From an uncultured Bacteroidales bacterium (GTDB lineage: Bacteria; Bacteroidota; Bacteroidia; Bacteroidales; P3), in NCBI GenBank assembly GCA_947177845.1, contig CAMWVZ010000069.1:1-5792 (forward strand): DNA of 5,792 nucleotides, given 5' to 3'. The notes under the pieces were generated by a model that did no database searches, was not told the origin of the DNA, and saw only the letters and a program-made list of their open reading frames with translations. This document shows, piece after piece, positions 1 through 5,618 of the stretch. Position numbers and translations under genes: made by a program. How positions within the stretch are numbered: position 1 is the stretch's first letter; every line of letters begins with the position of its first letter.

Positions 1-82
1 CATAATAGATTAAAAACGGTATGACCACGATTGCAATCCCGATCAAAACCGCCATAGCCATGTGTTCTTGAATCCAAGCCAT
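1..82 (-). CDS. 5' end of an unidentified membrane-anchored protein (partial)
   Basis: The complement of 82-80 is an ATG that opens a frame running off the left edge with no stop in 27 codons. The protein begins MAWIQEHMAMAVLIG and continues with a strongly hydrophobic stretch (IAIVVIPFLIYY), so residues about 9-27 look like a membrane segment or uncleaved signal anchor. No signal-peptidase site is visible. In-frame ATGs at codons 8 and 10 are alternative starts. The gene is divergent from maf, and the A+T-rich region starting at 83 supplies a candidate promoter (TAAATTTG, complement of 133-126) about 44 bp upstream of the start. I do not recognise the family. With only 27 codons the frame could be fortuitous, but the hydrophobic pattern next to a promoter-like intergenic region favours a real gene. 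Confidence 0.5.
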   Translation of the reverse strand, partial: MAWIQEHMAMAVLIGIAIVVIPFLIYY

Positions 83-97
83 GATGATGAATTTATG

Positions 98-107
98 TTA
101 GTACTAA
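98..107. promoter_or_regulatory. Perfect 10-bp palindrome TTAGTACTAA, possible operator
   Basis: TTAGTACTAA is identical to its own reverse complement. It lies 15 bp upstream of the leftward ATG, in the predicted leader of that transcript and just downstream of its candidate -7 box, where a repressor dimer could act. The symmetry does not extend beyond the 10 bp, and no second copy is seen in the window, so it may be chance. Confidence 0.2.
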
Positions 108-142
108 AATTTCAAGCGCAAAAGGCAAATTTAATGAAATTT
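107..142. repeat. Three AAATTT tracts spaced 20 and 10 bp
   Basis: AAATTT occurs at 107-112, 127-132 and 137-142, so successive starts are 20 and 10 bp apart, close to whole helical turns. A-tracts of the AnTn type bend DNA, and tracts in helical phase add up. The cluster sits in the middle of the divergent promoter region and overlaps the candidate leftward -7 box. Curvature or a binding role is inference; what is seen is only the sequence and the spacing. Confidence 0.4.
126..133 (-). promoter_or_regulatory. Candidate Bacteroidota -7 box for the leftward gene (TAAATTTG)
   Basis: The complement of 133-126 reads TAAATTTG, a match to TAnnTTTG. It lies 43 bp upstream of the leftward ATG at 82, a reasonable leader length of about 35-40 nt. 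No TTTG -33 element is seen at the expected distance on that strand. In A+T-rich DNA such an 8-mer with two free positions can occur by chance. Confidence 0.3.
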
Positions 143-144
143 CT

Positions 145-152
145 TAACTTTG
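145..152 (+). promoter_or_regulatory. Candidate Bacteroidota -7 box for maf (TAACTTTG)
   Basis: TAACTTTG fits the Bacteroidota housekeeping sigma consensus TAnnTTTG. It ends 26 bp before the chosen maf ATG, which would give a short leader of about 20 nt. No TTTG lies roughly 20 bp upstream, so the -33 half is missing or degenerate. The site lies inside the extended maf frame that starts at 62, which argues that the longer frame is not the translated one. Confidence 0.4.
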
Positions 153-178
153 AAGGTTTGAGATTAAAAAACGGGACT

Positions 179-772
179 ATGCTTCCTTTCCAGAATTTCC
201 CCTACAAGTTGGTGCTGGGGTCTGCCTCCCCGCGCCGCAAAGACCTGCTTTCGGCCTTGGGTTTTGAATTTGAGACGATAACCAAGACGGTGGACGAGAG
301 CTATCCCTTGAGTATGCCTCGGGAATCGGTTCCCGAATACCTGTCGCATATCAAGTCGGTGGCTTTTTCGGACGACGAACTGCCCGAAAACTATCTGCTC
401 ATCACCGCCGACACCATGGTGCTATTAGACAACAAACCCTTCGGCAAACCCGCCGACAGAGACCAGGCCGTGCGTTTCCTTTACGCGCTTTCGGGGCAGA
501 CGCACAAAGTGATTACAGGTATTTCGCTCCGCACCCGGGAACGCCAGCACACTTTTTCGGCGGAATCGAAAGTGACGTTCCGCGTGCTTTCGTTGGAGGA
601 AATCGAATATTATGTAGACAAATACAAACCCTACGACAAAGCCGGTTCCTACGGTATACAGGAATGGATAGGCTATGTGGGAATCGAGGCGGTCGAAGGT
701 TCGTTCTACAATGTAATGGGCTTGCCCACCCAGCGTCTTTATCGTGAATTGGCCGAATTTATAGGAAGATGA
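179..772 (+). CDS. maf: Maf family nucleoside triphosphate pyrophosphatase, probable dTTP/UTP type
   Basis: A 197-residue cytoplasmic house-cleaning enzyme that hydrolyses non-canonical or excess nucleoside triphosphates to the monophosphate and pyrophosphate. Visible family motifs, in order: the N-terminal phosphate-binding SASPRR (15-20), DESYP (39-43), ITADT with the catalytic-base aspartate D78, GKP (89-91), SGQTHKVITG (105-114), DKAGSYGIQ (153-161) and GSFYNVMGLP near the C-terminus. The GIQ glutamine matches the YhdE branch (dTTP/UTP) rather than YceF (7-methyl-GTP); that substrate call is inference. The frame stays open upstream to an ATG at 62, but those 39 codons cross the promoter region and the leftward gene start and carry no Maf-like sequence. 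ATG 179 places SASPRR where the family has it and gives the usual length. The stop overlaps the next start as ATGA, suggesting translational coupling to the S41 protease. Confidence 0.93.
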   Translation: MLPFQNFPYKLVLGSASPRRKDLLSALGFEFETITKTVDESYPLSMPRESVPEYLSHIKSVAFSDDELPENYLLITADTMVLLDNKPFGKPADRDQAVRFLYALSGQTHKVITGISLRTRERQHTFSAESKVTFRVLSLEEIEYYVDKYKPYDKAGSYGIQEWIGYVGIEAVEGSFYNVMGLPTQRLYRELAEFIGR

Positions 773-2448
773 AAGCAAAGATGAAGAAAACAGCCGGTCT
801 GTTTTTTGTTGCGGGCGTTCTGTTGGCGGGGCTTCTTCCTTTGCCTGTCCGCGCCCAGCAGACCGAAGCGAGCGGCAACAAGGAATTCGAAATTCTCAAG
901 AATCTCGAGATTTTCTCGTCGGTCTATAAGAACGTGGAGTATGTGTATGTAGACGGCGCCAATCCCGGCAAGATGATAAAGGCCGCGCTGGATGCCATGT
1001 TGCGCACCCTCGACCCTTACACCGTCTATATTCCCGAAGCCGAAATCGAAGATTTCCGCATCATGACCGAGGGCGAATACGGCGGCATCGGTTCCACCAT
1101 TCACTACCGCGACGGCTGGGTATACATCACCGACCCCTACGAGGGTTTTCCCGCCGATAAAGCGGGTTTGAAGCCCGGCGACAAGATTTTGGCCGTGAAC
1201 GGCGAATCCACGCAAGGAAAGAATGTTTCCGACGTGAGCGCCATGCTCAAGGGACAGGCGGGAACCAAAATATCGCTCACGATAGAGAGGAAAGGCAATG
1301 CCAAACCTTTCGAGGTAAGCCTCACCCGACAGGCTATCCGCATCAAGAATGTCACTTACAGCGGTATGTTGCGCGACAGTGTGGGCTATATCCGGCAAGA
1401 CGGCTTTACGCAAGGCGCCACGCAGGAAGTGAAGGACGCTTTCTTGGCGCTCAAGGCGCAGGGCATGAAATATCTGGTCTACGATTTGCGCTACAATGGC
1501 GGAGGCTTGCTCAACGAGGCCGTCGATATCGTCAACCTTTTCTGTCGGAGCGGGCTTGAAGTGGTGAGCACGAAAGGAAAAATCGACAACCGCGACAATA
1601 CCTACTACACCACCAAGGCGCCCCTCGATTTGGAAATCCCCATTGTTTTCCTCACTAGCCGCGGAACGGCTTCGGCTTCCGAAATCCTTACCGGTGCCAT
1701 GCAAGACTACGACCGTGCCGTGCTGGTGGGCGAGCGGACTTTCGGCAAAGGATTGGTTCAGAATATCCTGCCACTTCCCTATAATGCGCAGATGAAGATT
1801 ACCGTAGCCAAATACTATATCCCCAGCGGGCGTTGCGTGCAGGCCTTGGACTACAGCAACAAAGACGAGCAGGGCATGGCGCGCCGCATTCCCGATTCTC
1901 TCCGCACGCGCTTCAAGACGGCGGGCGGGCGTGATGTGTACGACGGCGACGGCATCGAACCCGATTTGGAAATAGAACCTCCCGTTATCAGCGAGGTTTC
2001 GTTGAGTCTTATCGGCAAATTCCTCTTGTTCGACTATGCCAACCGCTATGCTTCCAAGCACGACAAGATACCTTCGATAAAGGATTTTCAGATTGGCGAG
2101 GCCGACTACAAGGATTTCGTGGCCTTTATGAAAGACAAGGATTATGCCTACGAATTGCCCACCGAAAAGGCGTTGAAGGAATTTTCCGAGATAGCCCGCG
2201 AGGACAGTTGTTTCGATATGCTTCACACGCAAATCGAAGCGATAAAGACGCAACTCGAACAACTCAAGCAAGACGATTTAATCAAGAACAAGGCCGAGAT
2301 AAGCCGTCTGCTGCGGGAAGAAATCGTGTCGCGCTACTACTATCAGGCCGGGCGTGCCGAGGCCGAGTTGCAGGACGATGCCACGGTGAACGAAGCTGTG
2401 GAGATATTGTTGAATCCGGAACGGTATAAGGCGTTCTTGAAAAAGTAG
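769..2448 (+). CDS. Exported S41 family carboxy-terminal processing peptidase with PDZ domain
   Basis: A 559-residue serine protease with a Ser/Lys dyad, which cleaves envelope proteins near their C-termini. Residues 1-29 form a Sec signal peptide: basic MKAKMKK, hydrophobic core, and a likely cut after VRA (A29/Q30), so the enzyme acts in the periplasm. A PDZ domain follows at about 105-185 (GGIG at 105-108, KAGLKPGDKIL from 131). The S41 core has DLRYNGGG (239-246), TASASE with nucleophile S302, and TFGKGLVQ with general base K327 and Q331; the 25-residue Ser-Lys spacing equals that of E. coli Prc. Residues about 404-559 are a largely helical C-terminal region seen in Bacteroidota homologues. 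The start overlaps the maf stop by 4 bp (ATGA); the ATG at 781 is an alternative that keeps the signal peptide. Natural substrates cannot be inferred from the neighbours. Confidence 0.93.
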   Translation: MKAKMKKTAGLFFVAGVLLAGLLPLPVRAQQTEASGNKEFEILKNLEIFSSVYKNVEYVYVDGANPGKMIKAALDAMLRTLDPYTVYIPEAEIEDFRIMTEGEYGGIGSTIHYRDGWVYITDPYEGFPADKAGLKPGDKILAVNGESTQGKNVSDVSAMLKGQAGTKISLTIERKGNAKPFEVSLTRQAIRIKNVTYSGMLRDSVGYIRQDGFTQGATQEVKDAFLALKAQGMKYLVYDLRYNGGGLLNEAVDIVNLFCRSGLEVVSTKGKIDNRDNTYYTTKAPLDLEIPIVFLTSRGTASASEILTGAMQDYDRAVLVGERTFGKGLVQNILPLPYNAQMKITVAKYYIPSGRCVQALDYSNKDEQGMARRIPDSLRTRFKTAGGRDVYDGDGIEPDLEIEPPVISEVSLSLIGKFLLFDYANRYASKHDKIPSIKDFQIGEADYKDFVAFMKDKDYAYELPTEKALKEFSEIAREDSCFDMLHTQIEAIKTQLEQLKQDDLIKNKAEISRLLREEIVSRYYYQAGRAEAELQDDATVNEAVEILLNPERYKAFLKK

Positions 2449-2477
2449 GTTTCAAGAATATTAATTCTCTTGCAGGA

Positions 2478-3419
2478 ATGATGCTGAACGTAGAAAAACT
2501 AAGCAAATCTTACGGCCCGCAGAAGGCCCTCGACGAGGTTTCGTTTTCCGTTACCTCGCCGCAGGTGGTGGGATTGTTGGGGCCCAACGGTGCGGGAAAA
2601 TCCACACTGATGAAGTTGATTTGCGGCTACCTTGTGCCCGATGCGGGGCGTGTGGAGGTATGCGGTTCGGATACGGTGAAGCAGGCTTTGCAGGCACGTG
2701 CCAAAATCGGTTATCTGCCCGAACACAATCCCCTCTATTTGGATATGTATGTGCGTGAGTACTTGGAGTTTGTGGGGCGTATCTATACCGATTTCACTAC
2801 GGTGAGCAAGCGGATGCGTGAGGTGATTGAGGCGGTGGGATTGCAACCCGAGGCGCATAAGAAAATCGGGGCCTTGTCGAAGGGCTACCGCCAGCGGTTG
2901 GGTTTGGCGCAGGCGCTGATTCACAACCCCGAGATATTGATTTTAGACGAATCCACATCGGGGCTCGACCCCAACCAACTCGAGGAAATCCGCGAGCTGG
3001 TGCGCCGTATCGGTCAAGAAAAAACGGTGCTTTTCTCCACCCATATCATGCAGGAAGCGCAGGCGGTGTGCAGCCGCGTATTGTTGCTCAACCAAGGGCA
3101 TCTGATTGCCGATGCGCCCACCGTCGAACTTACCCGTCATCTGCAAGGCAAGGTCCGTATCTGTGTGGAATTCGACAGGGAGGTGGACGGGGATGATTTC
3201 CGTGCGTTCGCCGCCGCCCGGGGTGCCGAGGTGGAGAGGGAGAACGAAAAGAATACCTACGGGATTGTTTGTAACGCGGACGGCACCGATATCCGCGCCG
3301 CTCTTTTCTTCTATGCGGTGGAAAAAGGCCTTTCCGTGCTCACCTTGCAGCGCGAGGAAGACGATTTGGAGACGGTCTTTCACAAACTCACCCACGAAAA
3401 TCCCGCTAAATCCAAGTAA
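2478..3419 (+). CDS. gldA: GldA-like ABC transporter ATP-binding protein
   Basis: A 313-residue nucleotide-binding subunit of an ABC-2-type transporter, cytoplasmic and expected to dock on a membrane partner. Motifs: Walker A GPNGAGKST (35-43); Q-loop region GYLPEHNPLYLDMYVREYL with E82 in the usual glutamine position; signature LSKGYRQR (133-140) instead of LSGGQ; Walker B ILILDE (D157, catalytic E158); D-loop SGLDP; H-switch H189 in STHIMQEA. Residues about 225-305 form the extra C-terminal domain of this subfamily. LPEHNPLYLD and LSKGYRQR closely resemble my recollection of GldA, needed for gliding in Flavobacterium, but orthologues occur in non-gliding Bacteroidales, so a motility role is not implied. 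GldF/GldG-type permeases are not in the window. The gene starts 29 bp after the protease; AGGA abuts ATG 2478 and suits ATG 2481 somewhat better. DUF4271 follows after 2 bp. Confidence 0.9.
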   Translation: MMLNVEKLSKSYGPQKALDEVSFSVTSPQVVGLLGPNGAGKSTLMKLICGYLVPDAGRVEVCGSDTVKQALQARAKIGYLPEHNPLYLDMYVREYLEFVGRIYTDFTTVSKRMREVIEAVGLQPEAHKKIGALSKGYRQRLGLAQALIHNPEILILDESTSGLDPNQLEEIRELVRRIGQEKTVLFSTHIMQEAQAVCSRVLLLNQGHLIADAPTVELTRHLQGKVRICVEFDREVDGDDFRAFAAARGAEVERENEKNTYGIVCNADGTDIRAALFFYAVEKGLSVLTLQREEDDLETVFHKLTHENPAKSK

Positions 3420-3421
3420 TC

Positions 3422-4150
3422 ATGCAGGACACATTGATTTGGAACGCCCATATACAAACCGAAAACAGCCACATGGTGTTTGTTGCGGTCTGTGCCTTGC
3501 TTTCCTTGGTTTTCTACGCATGGTTCGTGCAATTCTATGCGAAAGAAATCTCCACGATTGCATCGGGTATGTTCGATTTCCGGAATTGGGGCAAGCCCGT
3601 GCGTTTACCCTCCGTGAGCGGACAAATGGCGCAACGGCGTAAATTTCTGTTGGTTGTGGTGTCGTGGGCGGGCCTTTCGTGGTTGATTTACTTTCTGTTG
3701 TCCGACGGCGGTTTCACATGGCGCTTCAATCAGTTTCCGCTCTTGTTGCAGGGAAGCAACCCCAAGGTGAGCGTGATGCTGTTCTCCATGCTGTTCACGG
3801 CTTTGTACTATGCTTTCAAACGAGTTGTCTTTTATGGTGTTGGCTATGTGATAGAAGAGGATAAGGCCGCCACCGTGTTTTGGCGCAAAGGTATTTATCA
3901 CGATTTCCTTTTCTCGCTTCTGGCGGTGCCGCTGTTGTGCGCCGTGTCCACACTCGATTTCGCTTTCCGCACCGTCTTCATGTATGTGCTCCTTGTGCTT
4001 TTTGCGGTTCTTGCCGTCTTCAAAATCCTGCATCTTTCATACGAAGGCCACAATTTGAGCCGATTTAGCTACCTGCATATTTTTACGTACCTTTGCGCTC
4101 TTGAAATCTTGGTGCCCCTTTTTTTGTGGAAAGTGTTCTTTGCTTTATAG
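3422..4150 (+). CDS. DUF4271 family polytopic inner-membrane protein
   Basis: A 242-residue hydrophobic protein of unknown function, assigned to DUF4271 by overall pattern, length, the C-terminal YLCALEILVPLFLWK motif and its position directly before hemD. About six membrane spans are visible: roughly 18-38, 75-93, 116-144 (interrupted by K133-R134), 161-177, 183-203 and 217-240. No signal peptide is apparent. A conserved-looking polar loop, with charged EGH at 208-210, precedes the last span. The start lies 2 bp after the stop of the GldA-like ATPase gene, so the two are almost certainly co-translated, making this a candidate membrane partner of that ATPase. However, it does not look like an ABC-2 permease that I can recognise. 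The stop is followed by a 62-bp gap before hemD, in which I find no clear promoter or terminator. Confidence 0.85.
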   Translation: MQDTLIWNAHIQTENSHMVFVAVCALLSLVFYAWFVQFYAKEISTIASGMFDFRNWGKPVRLPSVSGQMAQRRKFLLVVVSWAGLSWLIYFLLSDGGFTWRFNQFPLLLQGSNPKVSVMLFSMLFTALYYAFKRVVFYGVGYVIEEDKAATVFWRKGIYHDFLFSLLAVPLLCAVSTLDFAFRTVFMYVLLVLFAVLAVFKILHLSYEGHNLSRFSYLHIFTYLCALEILVPLFLWKVFFAL

Positions 4151-4212
4151 CGAAGCGACCGGAGAGGGGAAAAAGGGCTGTCAAGATAGAAGCAAAATGA
4201 AAAAGAACACCG
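4151..4212 (+). other. 62-bp gap between DUF4271 and hemD, no clear regulatory signal
   Basis: This is the largest gap among the plus-strand genes. It is purine-rich (GGAGAGGGGAAAAAGGG at 4161-4177), with no TAnnTTTG box, no stem-loop followed by a T run and no recognisable RNA element. An ATG at 4197 opens a 13-codon frame ending at 4238, with no coding character. The gap could hold a weak internal promoter for hemD-rnpA-yidD, but nothing in it proves one. Confidence 0.4.
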
Positions 4213-5208
4213 ATGGGAACCTCGCAGAAAACTTGTAAGGTAAAGAATATTCTGATTTCCCAACCTGCTCCGGCCGATTTTGAGAAATCACCTTACAAAC
4301 CTGTTTCCGACAAATACGGGCTCAAGTTCACTTTCAAGAAATTGTTTCAAGTGGAAGGCATTTCCGCTATCGAGTTTCGTAAGAATAAAATCAACCTCTT
4401 AGACTATACGGCTGTGATTTTGACGAGCCGCAACGCGGTGGATCATTATTTCCGTATGGCCAAGGAGATGCGGGCGCAGATTCCCATTTCGATGAAGTTT
4501 ATCTGTAGCTCGGAATCGGTGGCCTACTATATCCAAACCTATATTCAATACCGCAAACGCAAGATTTTTTTCGGCAAGCAGACCACCGAAGAGATGATGG
4601 ATGTGGTGGCCAAGCACAAGAACGAGAAGTTTCTTTTCCCTTGTCAGGAAGACAGTTATTCGGATGTTCCCGCCGCATTCGCCAAGGCGAAGATTCCCTT
4701 GAAGAAAGCGCCCATGTATCGGAGCGTTGCGGTGAAGGTGGCGCAGGAGATAGATATCGAGAAGATTGATATGATACTGATGTTCAGTCCTATGGGCATC
4801 AAATCCTTGTTCGAGAACTATCCGGATTTCAAGCAGGGAAAGAAACTGATAGGTATCTACGGGCATTCGGTGGCCGATTCCGCACATCAGGCGGGCTTGA
4901 CCGTGAATTTGGCCGCTCCCACACCTACGTCCAGTTCCATGGCCGAGGCCTTGGGTGAATTTCTCGCCGACCTTGTGAAACACGGCGGCGATATGAGCAA
5001 GATTTCTCCGCATTTCGAATATCGCCCCGACCTTGAATCTGTTGCGGAGCCCGAAGCCAAGGGTAAAAAGAAACCGGCAACTGCCAAAATACAAGGAGGC
5101 AGCGGTTCTTCGACGAAGAAAATCGAAAACAGGGTGGCCGCCAATAAAGCCGCCGCCATGGCTGTAATGGCCGACAAAAAGAACAGTCGTAGCAAAGTCA
5201 AAAAATAA
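4213..5208 (+). CDS. hemD: HemD family protein (putative uroporphyrinogen-III synthase) with basic C-terminal tail
   Basis: HemD cyclises hydroxymethylbilane to uroporphyrinogen III, the last common precursor of heme, siroheme and cobalamin. Residues 1-256 match Bacteroidales HemD-like proteins as I know them: KNILISQPAP near the start, EKSPY, ILTSRNAVDHYF (about 69-80), YRKRKIFFG (from 113), FLFPCQED, MFSPMGIKSL (190-199) and APTPTSSSMAEAL (235-247), i.e. the two-lobed fold of the family. ATG 4213 is the first possible start, since an in-frame TGA lies at 4198-4200. The protein is 331 residues, about 75 longer than the usual ~250. The extra part includes a low-complexity segment (283-331) with 13 Lys, 2 Arg and only 2 acidic residues, probably disordered. 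rnpA starts 5 bp after the stop, suggesting coupling. Family assignment is fairly safe; the enzymatic role in this organism is unproven because no other tetrapyrrole gene is nearby. Confidence 0.85.
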   Translation: MGTSQKTCKVKNILISQPAPADFEKSPYKPVSDKYGLKFTFKKLFQVEGISAIEFRKNKINLLDYTAVILTSRNAVDHYFRMAKEMRAQIPISMKFICSSESVAYYIQTYIQYRKRKIFFGKQTTEEMMDVVAKHKNEKFLFPCQEDSYSDVPAAFAKAKIPLKKAPMYRSVAVKVAQEIDIEKIDMILMFSPMGIKSLFENYPDFKQGKKLIGIYGHSVADSAHQAGLTVNLAAPTPTSSSMAEALGEFLADLVKHGGDMSKISPHFEYRPDLESVAEPEAKGKKKPATAKIQGGSGSSTKKIENRVAANKAAAMAVMADKKNSRSKVKK

Positions 5209-5213
5209 AGGCT

Positions 5214-5618
5214 ATGTCCGCCCTGCCTAAACACGAACGGCTGTACGAACAAAGCCTTGTCTCCCGTCTTTTTTCGGAAGGAAAGCATCTTTCTCCCTCT
5301 TCCCGCTTGCGTGTGCGTGTTCTCTTGATAGAGAGGGAAGGGGATGAGACAGAAGTTTCCCCGCATCCACCCGTAAAACTTATGGTGGGCGCCTCCAAGC
5401 GCAATTTCAAACACGCCGTTACCCGCAACCGCATCAAACGCTTGCTTCGGGAAGCATATCGGTTTCACAAAGAAGAGATTTCGGGGCTTGTTCCTCCGCA
5501 AAAGACGCTCTTGCTCTTCTTGCAATATGCAGGAAAAGAGGAGGTTTCTTTGGAAGAAATGAAGTCTCTCGTGCAGCAGTTCATAGGTTCTTTTCAAAAA
5601 CGTCTGCGCCGTGAATAG
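5214..5618 (+). CDS. rnpA: Ribonuclease P protein component
   Basis: A 134-residue basic protein that binds the RNase P RNA and helps it recognise and cleave the 5' leader of precursor tRNAs. The diagnostic RNR helix is complete: KRNFKHAVTRNRIKRLLREAYR spans residues 62-83, with R71-N72-R73 at its heart. The N-terminal LPKHERLYEQSLVSRLFSEGK is the usual opening. Between the first strands (about 40-53) is an acidic/proline linker (EREGDETEVSPHPP), longer than in E. coli or Bacillus but unremarkable for Bacteroidota. The total length is slightly above the typical ~120. ATG 5214 lies 5 bp after hemD, and yidD appears to start inside its last codons. Unlike the common rpmH-rnpA-yidD-yidC order of many bacteria, the upstream neighbour here is hemD, an arrangement I associate with Bacteroidales. 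Confidence 0.95.
   Translation: MSALPKHERLYEQSLVSRLFSEGKHLSPSSRLRVRVLLIEREGDETEVSPHPPVKLMVGASKRNFKHAVTRNRIKRLLREAYRFHKEEISGLVPPQKTLLLFLQYAGKEEVSLEEMKSLVQQFIGSFQKRLRRE

Larger units (their letters stand above)
83..178. promoter_or_regulatory. A+T-rich divergent intergenic region between the left-edge gene and maf
   Basis: This 96-bp stretch is visibly richer in A+T than the coding DNA on its right and separates two divergently oriented starts, so it should hold promoters for both. It contains one TAnnTTTG match on each strand (145-152 plus, 133-126 minus), three AAATTT tracts, and a perfect 10-bp palindrome at 98-107. I see no clear TTTG -33 box at the expected spacing for either promoter, so the assignment rests on position, composition and the -7-like matches. 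Confidence 0.6.

Noticed and set aside
739..2271. 510-codon open frame on the minus strand opposite the S41 protease
   Set aside because: It lies wholly antisense to a gene with complete signal peptide, PDZ and Ser/Lys catalytic motifs, and its translation shows no domain pattern I recognise. It is explained by the biased codon use of the sense gene leaving few antisense stops.
2453..2472. Imperfect inverted repeat (CAAGA...TCTTG, or AGAAT-ATTA-ATTCT) between the S41 and ATPase genes
   Set aside because: Stems are only 5 bp and A+T-rich with no following T run, so it is too weak for a terminator, and its placement just before the ATPase start gives no clear role.
3106..3642. 178-codon plus-strand frame across the ATPase/DUF4271 junction
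   Set aside because: It overlaps the C-terminal domain of the GldA-like ATPase and the first third of DUF4271, both well supported, and its arginine/proline/serine-rich translation is typical of an out-of-frame shadow.
4197..4238. 13-codon frame (MKKNTDGNLAENL) overlapping the hemD start, as a leader peptide
   Set aside because: It has no run of regulatory codons and no attenuator-like hairpins around it, and it is in a different frame from hemD; chance is sufficient.
4887..5597. 236-codon minus-strand frame opposite the hemD tail and rnpA
   Set aside because: It is antisense to the intact RNR motif of rnpA. Its hydrophobic and Phe-rich stretches simply mirror the AAA/AAG and GAA codons of the sense strand.
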